Assembly (NCBI RefSeq): GCF_016860525.1
Contig: NZ_BNEA01000016.1
Location: forward strand, 1-33,931
Direction of reading: 5' to 3'
Origin: Streptomyces rubradiris
GTDB taxonomy: Bacteria; Actinomycetota; Actinomycetes; Streptomycetales; Streptomycetaceae
Length of the DNA: 33,931 bases
Part shown: positions 8,517 to 18,300 of the stretch, one piece after another
Position numbering within the stretch: position 1 is the stretch's first letter
Layout of the letters: each line of letters begins with the position of its first letter
Position numbers and translations under genes: made by a program
The notes under the pieces: model-generated
Database searches by the model: none
Told to the model about the DNA's origin: nothing
The model's input: only the letters and a program-made list of their open reading frames with translations

Positions 8517-8556
8517 GGGTCTCACCTCCTACAGGGTCTGTCACGGCCTGGAGTGA

Positions 8557-8586
8557 ACATTACCAGACGGACGTCGTCACGCCCAA
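8557..8586 (-). promoter_or_regulatory. Promoter of GNAT/IF-1 cassette 1
   Basis: Minus-strand TTGGGC (8586-8581), an 18-nt spacer and TAATGT (8562-8557) fit a sigma-70/HrdB-type promoter. The predicted start is about 8549, giving a 5' UTR of roughly 33 nt before the leader GTG. Cassette 2 has TTGCGT-N18-TAACGT in the same place, and this conservation is the main support. Confidence 0.6.
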
Positions 8587-8641
8587 CTGCGAGGGCGGAG
8601 AACCCTGCAGACAAGCCGCACCCTGCCGCGAAGGCCACGAG

Positions 8642-8679
8642 GCTGAGGGATGCCCAGCCGGCACGGCCGCTCCTAGCCT
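8642..8679. promoter_or_regulatory. 38-nt conserved block upstream of the PKS, copy 1
   Basis: Begins GCTGAGGGATGC and ends TAGCCT, with GGCACGGCCGCT in between. It matches 28459-28496 at 30 of 38 positions. It ends 25 nt before the PKS GTG. TAGCCT could be a -10 for the plus strand, or the block may be a far-upstream element of the minus-strand cassette. Orientation and role are unresolved. Confidence 0.45.
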
Positions 8680-8704
8680 CCGCATGTAGGCAGAAGGCTT
8701 TTTG

Positions 8705-11700
8705 GTGCCCGATGAGGTTTCGCTCCACGAGAGGATGCGTGATTCCGTGCGCGCCGAGCTGATCAGAGCGCTCCCCCTGGTGTTGCGGGAGCACGCGGAC
8801 AACTTCGGTGGGAAGGTCGCCTTCGAGGACGCGGAGCGGGCGGTCACGTACGCCGATCTGGAGGCGCGGACCCGGCGGCTGGCCGGGCATCTGGCGGGAC
8901 TCGGTGTGCGGCGCGGCGATCGGGTGATGATCTGCCTGCGCAACAGCGTGGAGATGCTGGAGAGTTACCTCGCGATCCTTCGCGCGGACGCGATCGGGGT
9001 GCCGGTCAACCCCGCGTCCACCGACTTCGAACTGGACTATCTCCTGGCCGACAGCGAGGCGGCCGTCGTCATCACCGACCCCGTGCACGTGGCCGGCTTC
9101 CTGCGCTCGCCGTCCCTGCCCCGCGGCGCCAGGCTGCTGGTGACCGGCGACGCACCCGCGCACGCGTCGGTCCACGCCTACCAGGAACTCGTCAGGACCG
9201 AGCCCGCGGAACCCGCACGGGACGATCTCGGCCTGGACGACGTGGCATGGACGTTCTACACCTCGGGGACCACCGGGGAACCGAAGGGAGTGCTGTCCAG
9301 CCAGCGCAACTGCTTGTACTCGGTGGCGGCGAGCTATGTGCCGATCCCCGGGCTGTCGGCCGACGATCGCGTGCTGTGGCCGCTGCCGTTGTTCCACAGC
9401 CTCTCCCACATCGCGTGCGTGCTGGCGGTGACCGCGGTCGGCGCGACCGCCCGGATCATGGACAGCCCTTCGGGCGACGAGTTCCTGGAGGCCGCCCGGG
9501 AAACCCGGGCCACCTTCGTGGCGGGTGTGCCGACCACCTACCACTACCTTCTGGAGGCGCGGCGCCAGCGCCGGATCACCCTGCCGGACCTGCGGATCGG
9601 GCTGGTCGGGGGAGCGGTCGCCGGCCCAGGGCTGTGCCGGTCGTTCCGCGAGGAGTTCGGGGTGCCGCTGGTCGATGCGTACGGCAGCACCGAGACGTGC
9701 GGGGCGATCACCATGAACCCGCCGGGAGGCGTCCGCGTCGACGGGTCGTGCGGGCTTCCGGTGCCCGGCGTGGATGTCCGCATCGTCGACCCGGAGACCG
9801 GCCGCGACGTGCCGGCCGGCGCCGAGGGCGAGGTGTGGGTGCGCGGCCCGAACGTGACGCCCGGCTACCACAACAAACCGGAGGCGACCGCTGCCGCGTT
9901 CCAGGACGGCTGGTATCGCACGGGTGACCTCGCCCGCCGGGACGCCGCCGGGTACTTCACCATCAGCGGCCGGATCAACGATCTGATCGTCCGGGGCGGG
10001 GAGAACGTCCATCCGGAGGAGATCGAGGCGGTTATCCGCGCCGTTCCGGGGATCGCCGACGTCGGCGTGGCCGGCCGGCCGCACGAGGTGCTGGGCGAGG
10101 TGCCCGTCGCCTACGTGGTCGCCGGCCCGTCAGGCGTCGAGGCCGACGCCGTGATCGAACGGTGCCGCCGGGAGCTGTCCACGTTCAAGCTTCCCGAAGA
10201 GGTCTATGAGGTGGCCGGCGTTCCGCGGACTGCGTCGGGGAAGATCCAGCGGCGCCTGCTGGCCGATCAGCCCGCCGTACTGCGATGCACGGCAAGCGGG
10301 GTGCACGACGGAGTGCTGCGCCTGGAGTGGGTGCCCGCGCCGGCCCGCGGCACCGCCGGCCCCGCGCCGACGACCTGGGCGTTCGTCGGCTCGGCCGCGG
10401 CGGGCCTCGCCGCGGCCGCGGGCTCGTCCTCCTGCTACGCCGATCTGGCCACGGCCGGCGCCGCCGAGATGACGGTGCTGCTGGCGCCCGACATGCCGGG
10501 CACCTGGGCGGAGCGCCGCGCCGGGATCGAACAGCTGGTCGAGGAGCTGACGGCGTGGGCCGCGCGAGCCGGATCGGGGCAGCTGGTCCTCGTGACCCGG
10601 CGGGCAGTGGCGGTCTCGGCGCGGGACGATCCGGCCGATCCGGCTCAGGCCATGCTGGCGGCCGCGGCGGGCCAGGTGCTGGGGAGCCGGGCCATCCTGG
10701 TCGACCTGGACGGCGCATCGCCGGTCGACGCCGTGCCGTACGCGACCCTGCGTGACGAGCCGCGCTGGGCTCTGCGGTCCGGCGAGCTCCTGGTGGCCCG
10801 GCTGACCCGTCAGGCGGTCCCGGACCGGTCGATACGCGATTCATGGTCCGGCTCCGACGGCGTCGTGGTGCTGACGGGTGCGCACACCGTGCGCGGCGCC
10901 GCGGTGGCACGCCACCTGGCCTCCGTCCTCCCGAACGAGCGGCTGCTGCTGATCGCCGGCGAGGACGCCGCCGAGTGGGAGCCGGCGATCGCGGCGGGCC
11001 CCGCCGCGGTGATCCTCGCCGACGGCGACCCCGAGCTGGCCGCGAAGCTGAGCACCGCAGCGGACTTTGCCCGGACCTCGTTCATCACGATCGCGGACTC
11101 GTACGAGGTCACCGGGGCGGCAGACCCCGGCCGGGCGGTCTCGGCGGCCATGATGGGCGCCGTGGTCCACGACCGCCGACGGCGCGGTCTGGCCGGCTCG
11201 GTCCTGACCTGGTGCGAACCGGCCGGGGACACGCCGGGTTCGCCCTGGTTGCGTGACGGGCTGTTCGCGCTCGACACGCTCCTTGCCACATCGGACCCGA
11301 CGCCGTTGTTCGCCCTGCGTGCGCGCCGGCCGGAGCCGGGGGCCGGCGTGCCCGCCCTGCTGCGTGCCCTCTTCCCAAAGCCGCTCGTCCAGGACGGACT
11401 CGAGGACACCTCCTCCGCTCTGCGGGCAGAACTGGCCCGCCTGGACCGGCACGCGCAGCACACGCTGCTCCAGGCCCTGGTCCGGGACGAGTCCGCGGCG
11501 TCGCTCAACCAGCCCGACACCGTCGCCGTCCCGGTGGACCGGGCGTTCCGGGACCTCGGGTACAACTCGGTCGCACTCATCGAACTGCGTACCCGGCTGA
11601 TGGCCAGGACCGGTCTGAAGCTGCCGACCGCAGCGGTGTTCGACCATCCGACGCCGCGTGCGCTGGCCGCGTACCTGCACGCCGAACTGGTCGGTGACAC

Positions 11701-14700
11701 CGCTGCCGACACCGCCGCCGGCAAACCGTCCGACCCCGACGAGCCGGTGGTGATCGTCGGGATGGCCTGCCGCCTGCCGGGCGGGATCACCGGGCCGGAC
11801 GAGCTGTGGCGTCTGGTCAGCGAGGGCCGGGATGCGTCAGGGCCGTTTCCGGCCGACCGCGGCTGGGACCTGGAGCGGCTGTTCGACGCCGACCCGGGCC
11901 GGGCCGGGACCTCGTATGTCGACCGGGGCGGGTTCCTCGACGGCGCGGCCGAGTTCGACGCCGACTTCTTCGGGATCTCCCCGCGCGAGGCACTCGCGAT
12001 GGACCCGCAGCAGCGGCTGCTGCTGGAGACCGCGTGGGAGGCGCTGGAGCACGCGGGAATCGACGCGTCGTCGTTGCGGGGCACCGACGCCGGGGTCTTC
12101 GCCGGCCTGATGGAGCAGGGCTACGGCACCGGCGGTCCGGTGCCCGAGGAGCTCGAGGCCTTCCAGACGACCGGAACCGCGGGCAGCGTCGCGTCGGGCC
12201 GGATCTCCTATCTGCTCGGCCTGCGGGGACCGGCGATCACCGTGGACACGGCGTGCTCGTCCTCACTGGTCGCGCTGCATCTGGCCGCCCACGCGCTGCG
12301 CCGCGGCGAGTGCTCCCTGGCCTTGGCCGGTGGTGCCACGGTGATGGCCACCCCCCAGTCATTCGTCGAGTTCTCCCGGCAGCGCGCACTGGCCGCTGAC
12401 GGCCGGTGCAAATCCTATGCCTCGGCCGCCGACGGCACCGCGTGGGCAGAGGGGGCCGGGATGCTGGTCCTGGAACGCCTCGGCGATGCCCGCCGCAACG
12501 GGCACCGGATCCTGGCGGTGCTGCGCGGCTCCTCGGTGAACTCCGACGGCGCGTCGAACGGCCTCACCGCACCGAGTGGTGAGGCGCAGCAACGGGTCAT
12601 CCGGCAGGCACTGACGTCGGCCGGCCTGGGCCCGGCGGACATCGACGCGGTGGAGGGGCACGGGACCGGGACCGTTCTGGGCGACCCGATCGAGGCCGAG
12701 GCGTTGCTGGCCACCTACGGCCGGGACCGCGACGCCGGCCAGCCCCTGTGGCTGGGATCGCTCAAATCGAACGTCGGCCACACCCAGGCCGCGGCCGGTG
12801 TCGCCGGCGTGATCAAGATGATCCAGGCGCTTCGGCACGGTGTGCTGCCGGCGACACTCAACGTGGACGAGCCCACCTCACGCGTCGACTGGTCGTCGGG
12901 CGCGGTCGCGCTGCTGACGGAGAACAGGACCTGGCCGGACCTCGGCCGTCCGCGTCGCGCGGGAATCTCCGGCTTCGGCCTGAGCGGAACGAACGCCCAC
13001 GTGATCGTGGAGGAAGCACCCCGGCAGCCGGCCGTCCGGCGGCCGGCGCCACCGGCGCCATCGGCGCCCCGGATCGTGCCTCTGGTCCTGTCGGCCCGCG
13101 GAACGCGGGCGCTCAACCGGCTGGCGGACCGGCTCGTCCCGCTCATCCAGACCGCCGACGACTCGTCCTGGGCCGACATCGCCGTGGCGCTGGCCACTCG
13201 ACGAGCAACCATGGACGAGCGCGCGGTCGTACTGGCCGGCTCCCGGGACGAGGCGCTGGCCGGCCTGCGCGCACTGGCCCGCGACGAGGCCAGTCCCCTC
13301 GTGGTGCGCGACAGCGCCACCTCTGACGCGTCGTCCGGCGTCGTGCTGATCTTTCCCGGGCAGGGCGCGCAGTGGGCCGGGATGGGCCGTGAGCTGCTCG
13401 ATACCTCCCCCGCGTTCGCCGGGGTCGTCCAGGAGTGCGCTCGGCTGCTGACCGAATGGGCGGACTGGTCGCTGATCGACGTGCTGCGCGGCGAGGCCGA
13501 CCAGGAACTGCTGGAACGCGTCGACGTCATCCAGGTGGCGAGCTTCGCGATGATGGCCGGGCTGGCCGCGCTGTGGGCGTCGGCGGGAGTCCGGCCCGAC
13601 GCGGTCGTGGGCCACTCGCAGGGTGAGATCGCCGCGGCATACGTCGCCGGGGCGCTCTCCCTGCGCGACGCCATGCGGGTCGTCGTGGTCCGCAGCCAGG
13701 CGATCGCCGGGACCCTGTCCGGCCGAGGAGGCATGGCGTCGGTGCGCCTCGACGCCTCCGCCGCGGCGGCCTGGCTGGCGGAAAGGGACGGCCGGGTCCA
13801 GGTCGCCGCGGTGAACGGTCCGTCCTCGGTGGTGCTCTCCGGTGACCCGGAGGCGCTGGCGGACGCGTTGAGCGAACTGGCCGAGTCCGGTGTCGACGTA
13901 CGGCGGGTGGCAGTCGACTACGCATCGCACAGCGACCAGGTCGAGGCCGTCCGGGACCACCTGGCGGTGGCTCTGGCCGATCTGTCGCCCGCCGAGCCCA
14001 CGGTGCCCTTCCACTCGACCGTGACCGAGGGCCGGGCCACCGGAGCGCTGGATGGCGGCTACTGGTACCGCAACCTGCGGCAACAGGTCCGTTTCGGTCC
14101 CACGATCGACCGCCTGCTGGAGCAGGGATTCGGCGCGTTCGTCGAGGTCAGCCCCCACCCGGTGCTGGTCCAGCCGGTCGCTGAGGCCGTACACCACGCG
14201 CCCGCGGAAGCGGTCGTCGTCGGTTCGTTGCGCCGGGACGACGGCGGGCTCGGCCGTCTGGTGCGATCGATGGCCGAGCTGTTCGTCCACGGCGTCCCGG
14301 TGGACTGGCGCGGCCTGCTCGCCGACGACGTCGCCCGGGCCGCGTGGGTCGACCTGCCGACGTACCCGTTCGAGCGCCAGCACTTCTGGCGCCGTCCGGT
14401 GCCGAGCGCCGGCGCGTCGGGCATGGGCCTGGACGACGCCGGCCACCCGCTGCTCGGTGCGCTCGTCCGGCTCCCCGAATCCGGTGGCCTGGTCGCGACC
14501 GGCCGATGGTCCGCGTCGACGCTCGCGTGGGCGGCCGGCACCGAGGCCACCGACGGGTCCGACGGCGCCCCGGTCCGGGTACCGGAGGCGGTACTGGTGG
14601 AGCTGGCACTGTGGGCAGGCGGAGAGGCCGACGCCCCGGTCGTCGAGGAGCTGACCATCGATCCGGCCGTCGTGCTGCCCCGCCACGGCGGCCGCGACAT

Positions 14701-15388
14701 ACGGATCGTCGTGGGGCGGCCGGACGCTTCTCGCCGGCGGCCGATCACGGTCTACTCGGGGCCGCCCGGAGCGGCCGTGACGCAGGAATGGACACGTCAC
14801 GCCACCGGCACGGTGACACCGTCGGCCGGCCCACCCGGCGAGTTCTCCCTCGGCCCCGCGGCCGAGGTCGCGCTCGATGACGCCGAGCAGCCCGACGCGC
14901 ACCGCTACGGCATTCATCCGGCTCTGCTCGACGCGGCGGTCCGCGCCGTTGTCTCCCCGGATGAGCGGCCGAAGACCTGGCGAGGCGTCCAGCTGCTGGC
15001 GTCCGGAGCCACCGGGATTGACGTCCGCTCGGCGTCCGCGCCGACCCGTCCGGCCTGGCACATCGAGTTGACGGATCCGGCCGGGCAGCGGGTGCTGGAG
15101 GTGGCTGAACTGGTCACCGAGCAGCGGGAGCAGGCGCAGCCCGCTGCTTCCTGCGCGGGCCTCTTCCGCATCGACTGGGTCGACCACCCGCTACCGCCAA
15201 ACTCCTCGGCGGCCGGCTCTGCCGCCCGCTACATCACCGACGCCACCGACCTCGTCGGCGCGCCGGCGACTGTGCTGATCCACGAGGTCGACATCTCCGC
15301 CGGGGACCCTCGGGCGCGGTCGTCGCGGAACTCGAACTGCTACAGGCGTTCCTCGCCCGGCCGGCCGGGGACGACGACCGACTGGTGA
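8705..15388 (+). CDS. rifA: RifA-like AHBA-loading type I PKS, N-terminal portion (frame lost near 15310)
   Basis: Domains, in nucleotides: AHBA adenylation domain 8735-10290 (YTSGTTGEPKG, YGSTETCG, WYRTGDL, GKIQRR); degenerate KR-like region about 10310-11330; ACP about 11400-11690 (LGYNSV, Ser codon 11567); KS1 11740-13010 (Cys codon 12254, HGTG, SNVGHTQ); AT1 13340-14400 (GHSQGE, YASH: methylmalonyl type); DH1 14430-15000, lacking the catalytic HxxxGxxxxP although HPLL and HPALLD remain; then the start of KR1. GTG 8705 has AGAAGG 7 nt upstream. ATG 8735 is the start suggested by homology to RifA. The frame ends in a 20-codon tail typical of a shift: restoring one base near 15309-15314 would read on as AVVAELELLQAFLARPAGDD into the next frame. 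I therefore read this and the next entry as one gene of about 5,360 residues. Confidence 0.9.
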   Translation: MPDEVSLHERMRDSVRAELIRALPLVLREHADNFGGKVAFEDAERAVTYADLEARTRRLAGHLAGLGVRRGDRVMICLRNSVEMLESYLAILRADAIGVPVNPASTDFELDYLLADSEAAVVITDPVHVAGFLRSPSLPRGARLLVTGDAPAHASVHAYQELVRTEPAEPARDDLGLDDVAWTFYTSGTTGEPKGVLSSQRNCLYSVAASYVPIPGLSADDRVLWPLPLFHSLSHIACVLAVTAVGATARIMDSPSGDEFLEAARETRATFVAGVPTTYHYLLEARRQRRITLPDLRIGLVGGAVAGPGLCRSFREEFGVPLVDAYGSTETCGAITMNPPGGVRVDGSCGLPVPGVDVRIVDPETGRDVPAGAEGEVWVRGPNVTPGYHNKPEATAAAFQDGWYRTGDLARRDAAGYFTISGRINDLIVRGGENVHPEEIEAVIRAVPGIADVGVAGRPHEVLGEVPVAYVVAGPSGVEADAVIERCRRELSTFKLPEEVYEVAGVPRTASGKIQRRLLADQPAVLRCTASGVHDGVLRLEWVPAPARGTAGPAPTTWAFVGSAAAGLAAAAGSSSCYADLATAGAAEMTVLLAPDMPGTWAERRAGIEQLVEELTAWAARAGSGQLVLVTRRAVAVSARDDPADPAQAMLAAAAGQVLGSRAILVDLDGASPVDAVPYATLRDEPRWALRSGELLVARLTRQAVPDRSIRDSWSGSDGVVVLTGAHTVRGAAVARHLASVLPNERLLLIAGEDAAEWEPAIAAGPAAVILADGDPELAAKLSTAADFARTSFITIADSYEVTGAADPGRAVSAAMMGAVVHDRRRRGLAGSVLTWCEPAGDTPGSPWLRDGLFALDTLLATSDPTPLFALRARRPEPGAGVPALLRALFPKPLVQDGLEDTSSALRAELARLDRHAQHTLLQALVRDESAASLNQPDTVAVPVDRAFRDLGYNSVALIELRTRLMARTGLKLPTAAVFDHPTPRALAAYLHAELVGDTAADTAAGKPSDPDEPVVIVGMACRLPGGITGPDELWRLVSEGRDASGPFPADRGWDLERLFDADPGRAGTSYVDRGGFLDGAAEFDADFFGISPREALAMDPQQRLLLETAWEALEHAGIDASSLRGTDAGVFAGLMEQGYGTGGPVPEELEAFQTTGTAGSVASGRISYLLGLRGPAITVDTACSSSLVALHLAAHALRRGECSLALAGGATVMATPQSFVEFSRQRALAADGRCKSYASAADGTAWAEGAGMLVLERLGDARRNGHRILAVLRGSSVNSDGASNGLTAPSGEAQQRVIRQALTSAGLGPADIDAVEGHGTGTVLGDPIEAEALLATYGRDRDAGQPLWLGSLKSNVGHTQAAAGVAGVIKMIQALRHGVLPATLNVDEPTSRVDWSSGAVALLTENRTWPDLGRPRRAGISGFGLSGTNAHVIVEEAPRQPAVRRPAPPAPSAPRIVPLVLSARGTRALNRLADRLVPLIQTADDSSWADIAVALATRRATMDERAVVLAGSRDEALAGLRALARDEASPLVVRDSATSDASSGVVLIFPGQGAQWAGMGRELLDTSPAFAGVVQECARLLTEWADWSLIDVLRGEADQELLERVDVIQVASFAMMAGLAALWASAGVRPDAVVGHSQGEIAAAYVAGALSLRDAMRVVVVRSQAIAGTLSGRGGMASVRLDASAAAAWLAERDGRVQVAAVNGPSSVVLSGDPEALADALSELAESGVDVRRVAVDYASHSDQVEAVRDHLAVALADLSPAEPTVPFHSTVTEGRATGALDGGYWYRNLRQQVRFGPTIDRLLEQGFGAFVEVSPHPVLVQPVAEAVHHAPAEAVVVGSLRRDDGGLGRLVRSMAELFVHGVPVDWRGLLADDVARAAWVDLPTYPFERQHFWRRPVPSAGASGMGLDDAGHPLLGALVRLPESGGLVATGRWSASTLAWAAGTEATDGSDGAPVRVPEAVLVELALWAGGEADAPVVEELTIDPAVVLPRHGGRDIRIVVGRPDASRRRPITVYSGPPGAAVTQEWTRHATGTVTPSAGPPGEFSLGPAAEVALDDAEQPDAHRYGIHPALLDAAVRAVVSPDERPKTWRGVQLLASGATGIDVRSASAPTRPAWHIELTDPAGQRVLEVAELVTEQREQAQPAASCAGLFRIDWVDHPLPPNSSAAGSAARYITDATDLVGAPATVLIHEVDISAGDPRARSSRNSNCYRRSSPGRPGTTTDW

Positions 15389-18300
15389 TCGTCACGCCGG
15401 ACGGGGAAGACGTCGTCACCAGCGCCGTGCGGGGCCTGGTGCGGTCGGCCCAGTCGGAGCACCCGGGCCGGTTCGTCCTGGTGGCGGTGGACGACGCGGC
15501 CGGTGCGACGAATGCTGTGATCGCGGCGGCCCTGAGCGGCGAACCGCAGCTCCGGCTCCGGGACGGCCGGGCACAGGTGCCACGGCTCGACCGGCTGCAC
15601 CCGGCCGCTTCGTCATCGCAGGCCCGACCGCTCGATCCCGACGGCACCGTGCTGATCACCGGTGGTACGGGAACGCTCGCGGCGGTGACCGCGCGGCACC
15701 TCGTCACCGAGCACGGTGTCCGCCATCTGATCCTGGCCGGCCGCCGCGGCCCCGAGGCCGACGGCGCCGCGGCGCTGCACGACGAACTGGTCGGGCTCGG
15801 CGCGACCGTTCGGCTCGTGGCCGCCGATGTGGCGGACCGCGAGCAGGTGGTGGCGCTGCTGGCCATGGTCGAAGAGAACCACCCGCTGACCGCGGTCGTG
15901 CACACCGCCGGGGTACTGGACGACGCGGTCATCACCGAGCTCGACCCGCACCGCGTCGACGCCGTGTTCGGGGCGAAGGTGGATGCGGCCCGCCACCTGG
16001 ACGACCTCACCCGTGACCTCGGTCTCGCCGCCTTCGTTCTCTACTCCTCGGCCGCGGGCGTGCTCGGCAACCCGGGGCAGGGAAACTACACCGCGGCCAA
16101 CGCGGCACTGGACGCCGTGGCGCGGGAACGGCGGCACGCCGGCCTGGCGGCGGTCTCGATCGCCTGGGGTTACTGGGACCGGGCCAGTGGCCTGACCCGC
16201 CACCTCGGCCACGCCGACCACCGGCGGAACCGGGACATCGGCATGGTCGCCCTGTCGGACGGCGACGGGATGGCGTTGCTCGACCAGTGCCTGCGCGCCG
16301 GTGACGGCCCGGACGCGGCGCTCGTCGCCGCCGGGTTCGACCTGGCCGCGCTCCGGGCGGCCGATCAGTCGCGGGTGCCGCCCGTCCTGCGGAGCCTGGT
16401 CCGGGGCAAACGGCCGATCGGCCGGGCGACCACGAACGCACGGCCGGCTCCGGCGGCGCCGGCCTCCCCCTCCGGCCGGATCAGCGCGCTGCCCCCGGCC
16501 GAGCAGTTCGACGCCCTGGTCGACCTGATCCGCCGGCAGTGCTCCCTCGTCCTTGGCCACGCGAGCACCGACGCGATCCGGCTCGACCGGACGTTCAAGG
16601 ACTCGGGCTTCGACTCGCTCACCGCGCTCGAACTGCGCAACCGGCTCGCCACCGCGACCGGGCTGTCCCTGCCCCCCTCGATGATCTTCGACTTTCCGCG
16701 ACCGAGGTCGCTGGCGGCCCACCTGCAGGCCAAGCTCCTCGACGACGCGCAGGCCCAGCCGGCCACCGCGCAGCCGAGGGCGACGGCCGCGGAGCCGAGG
16801 GCGACGGCCGGGGAACCGATCGCCATCGTCGCGATGGCCTGCCGGTTCCCCGGTGGCGTACACAGCCCCGAAGACCTGTGGCGGATCCTGTCCGCGGAGA
16901 CCGACACGGTCACCGAGTTCCCCACCGACCGCGGCTGGGACACCGACCGGCTGTTCGATCCCGACCCGGACCACCCCGGCACCACCTACGTCCGCCACGG
17001 CGCCTTCCTCGACGACCCGGGCGCCTTCGACGCCGGCTTCTTCGGTATCTCCCCGCAAGAGGCGTTGGCGATGGACCCGCAGCAGCGACTGGTCATGGAG
17101 ACCTCGTGGGAGCTGCTCGAACGCGCAGGCATCGACCCGCACAGCCTGCACGCCCAGGATGTGGGCGTCTTCGTCGGGGTGAACAGCCATGACTGGACCG
17201 TACGCACGCACCACGCGTCCGGCGTCGAGGGTTTCCGCCTGACCGGCAGCTCGGGCAGCGTCCTGTCCGGAAGGGTGGCCTACCACCTGGGCCTGGAGGG
17301 CCCGGCGATCACCGTGGACACCGCCTGCTCGTCCTCACTGGTAGCCCTGCACCTGGCCGTGCAGGCCATCCGCAACGGCGAGTGCTCGATGGCGCTGGCG
17401 GGCGGCGTGATGGTGATGGGCACGGTGGAGACCTTCATCGAGTTCTCCCGGCAGCGGGGGCTCGCCCCCGACGGCCGCTGCAAGGCGTTCGCCGACACGG
17501 CCGACGGCACCGGCTGGTCGGAGGGGGTCGGACTCCTTCTGGTCGAGCCGCTGTCCCGGGCCCGTGAGCAGGGCCACCGGGTGCTGGCCCTGGTCCGCGG
17601 AACGGCGGTGAACTCCGACGGCGCCTCCAACGGCCTCACCGCGCCGAACGGCCCGTCGCAGCAGCGCGTGATCCGCAAGGCGCTCGCCGCGGCCGGACTG
17701 CGGGGCGATGAGGTCGACTCCGTCGAGGGCCACGGCACCGGGACCACGCTCGGCGACCCGATCGAGGCGCAGGCGCTGCTGGAGACCTACGGCCGGGACC
17801 GGCCGGCCGACCGACCGCTCTGGCTCGGGTCGGTGAAGTCGAACATCGGCCACACCCAGGCCGCGGCCGGCGTCGCGGGCGTGATCAAGATGGTCATGGC
17901 GATGCGGCACGGCGTCCTGCCGAGGACGCTGCACGTCGACCGGCCGTCGACCCACGTGGACTGGTCGGCGGGCGCGGTCCGGCTGCTCACCGAACGCCGC
18001 GACTGGCCTCGTGCCGGACAGCCGCGCCGGGCTGGTGTGTCGTCGTTCGGTATCGGCGGGACCAATGCTCACGTCATCCTGGAAGAGGCCGGTGAGGAGA
18101 GCGCCGAGCATGACGCCGACGAGATGATGACCGGGGATCCCGCCCTGGACCGGCCCTCGGACGAGGGCTGCGTGCCGGTTCCGGTCTCCGGTCGCACCCC
18201 CGCCGCGCTGCGGGCCCAGGCCGGCCGGCTGGCGGACTTCGTGGCATCGCGGCCGGAGCTGGAGCCTGCCGACATCGCCCTCGCGCTGGCCACCGGCCGG

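Noticed and set aside
8522..10084. 520-codon minus-strand frame opposite the adenylation domain
   Set aside because: Antisense to clear ANL motifs, with composition bias and no domain.
12878..15187. 769-codon minus-strand frame inside the PKS
   Set aside because: Antisense shadow of KS/AT codons; KS and AT catalytic motifs are intact on the plus strand.
15385..15420. GTG 15385 as a true start of a second PKS protein
   Set aside because: No SD, and it lies in the middle of the KR1 structural subdomain; a frameshift explains the break better.
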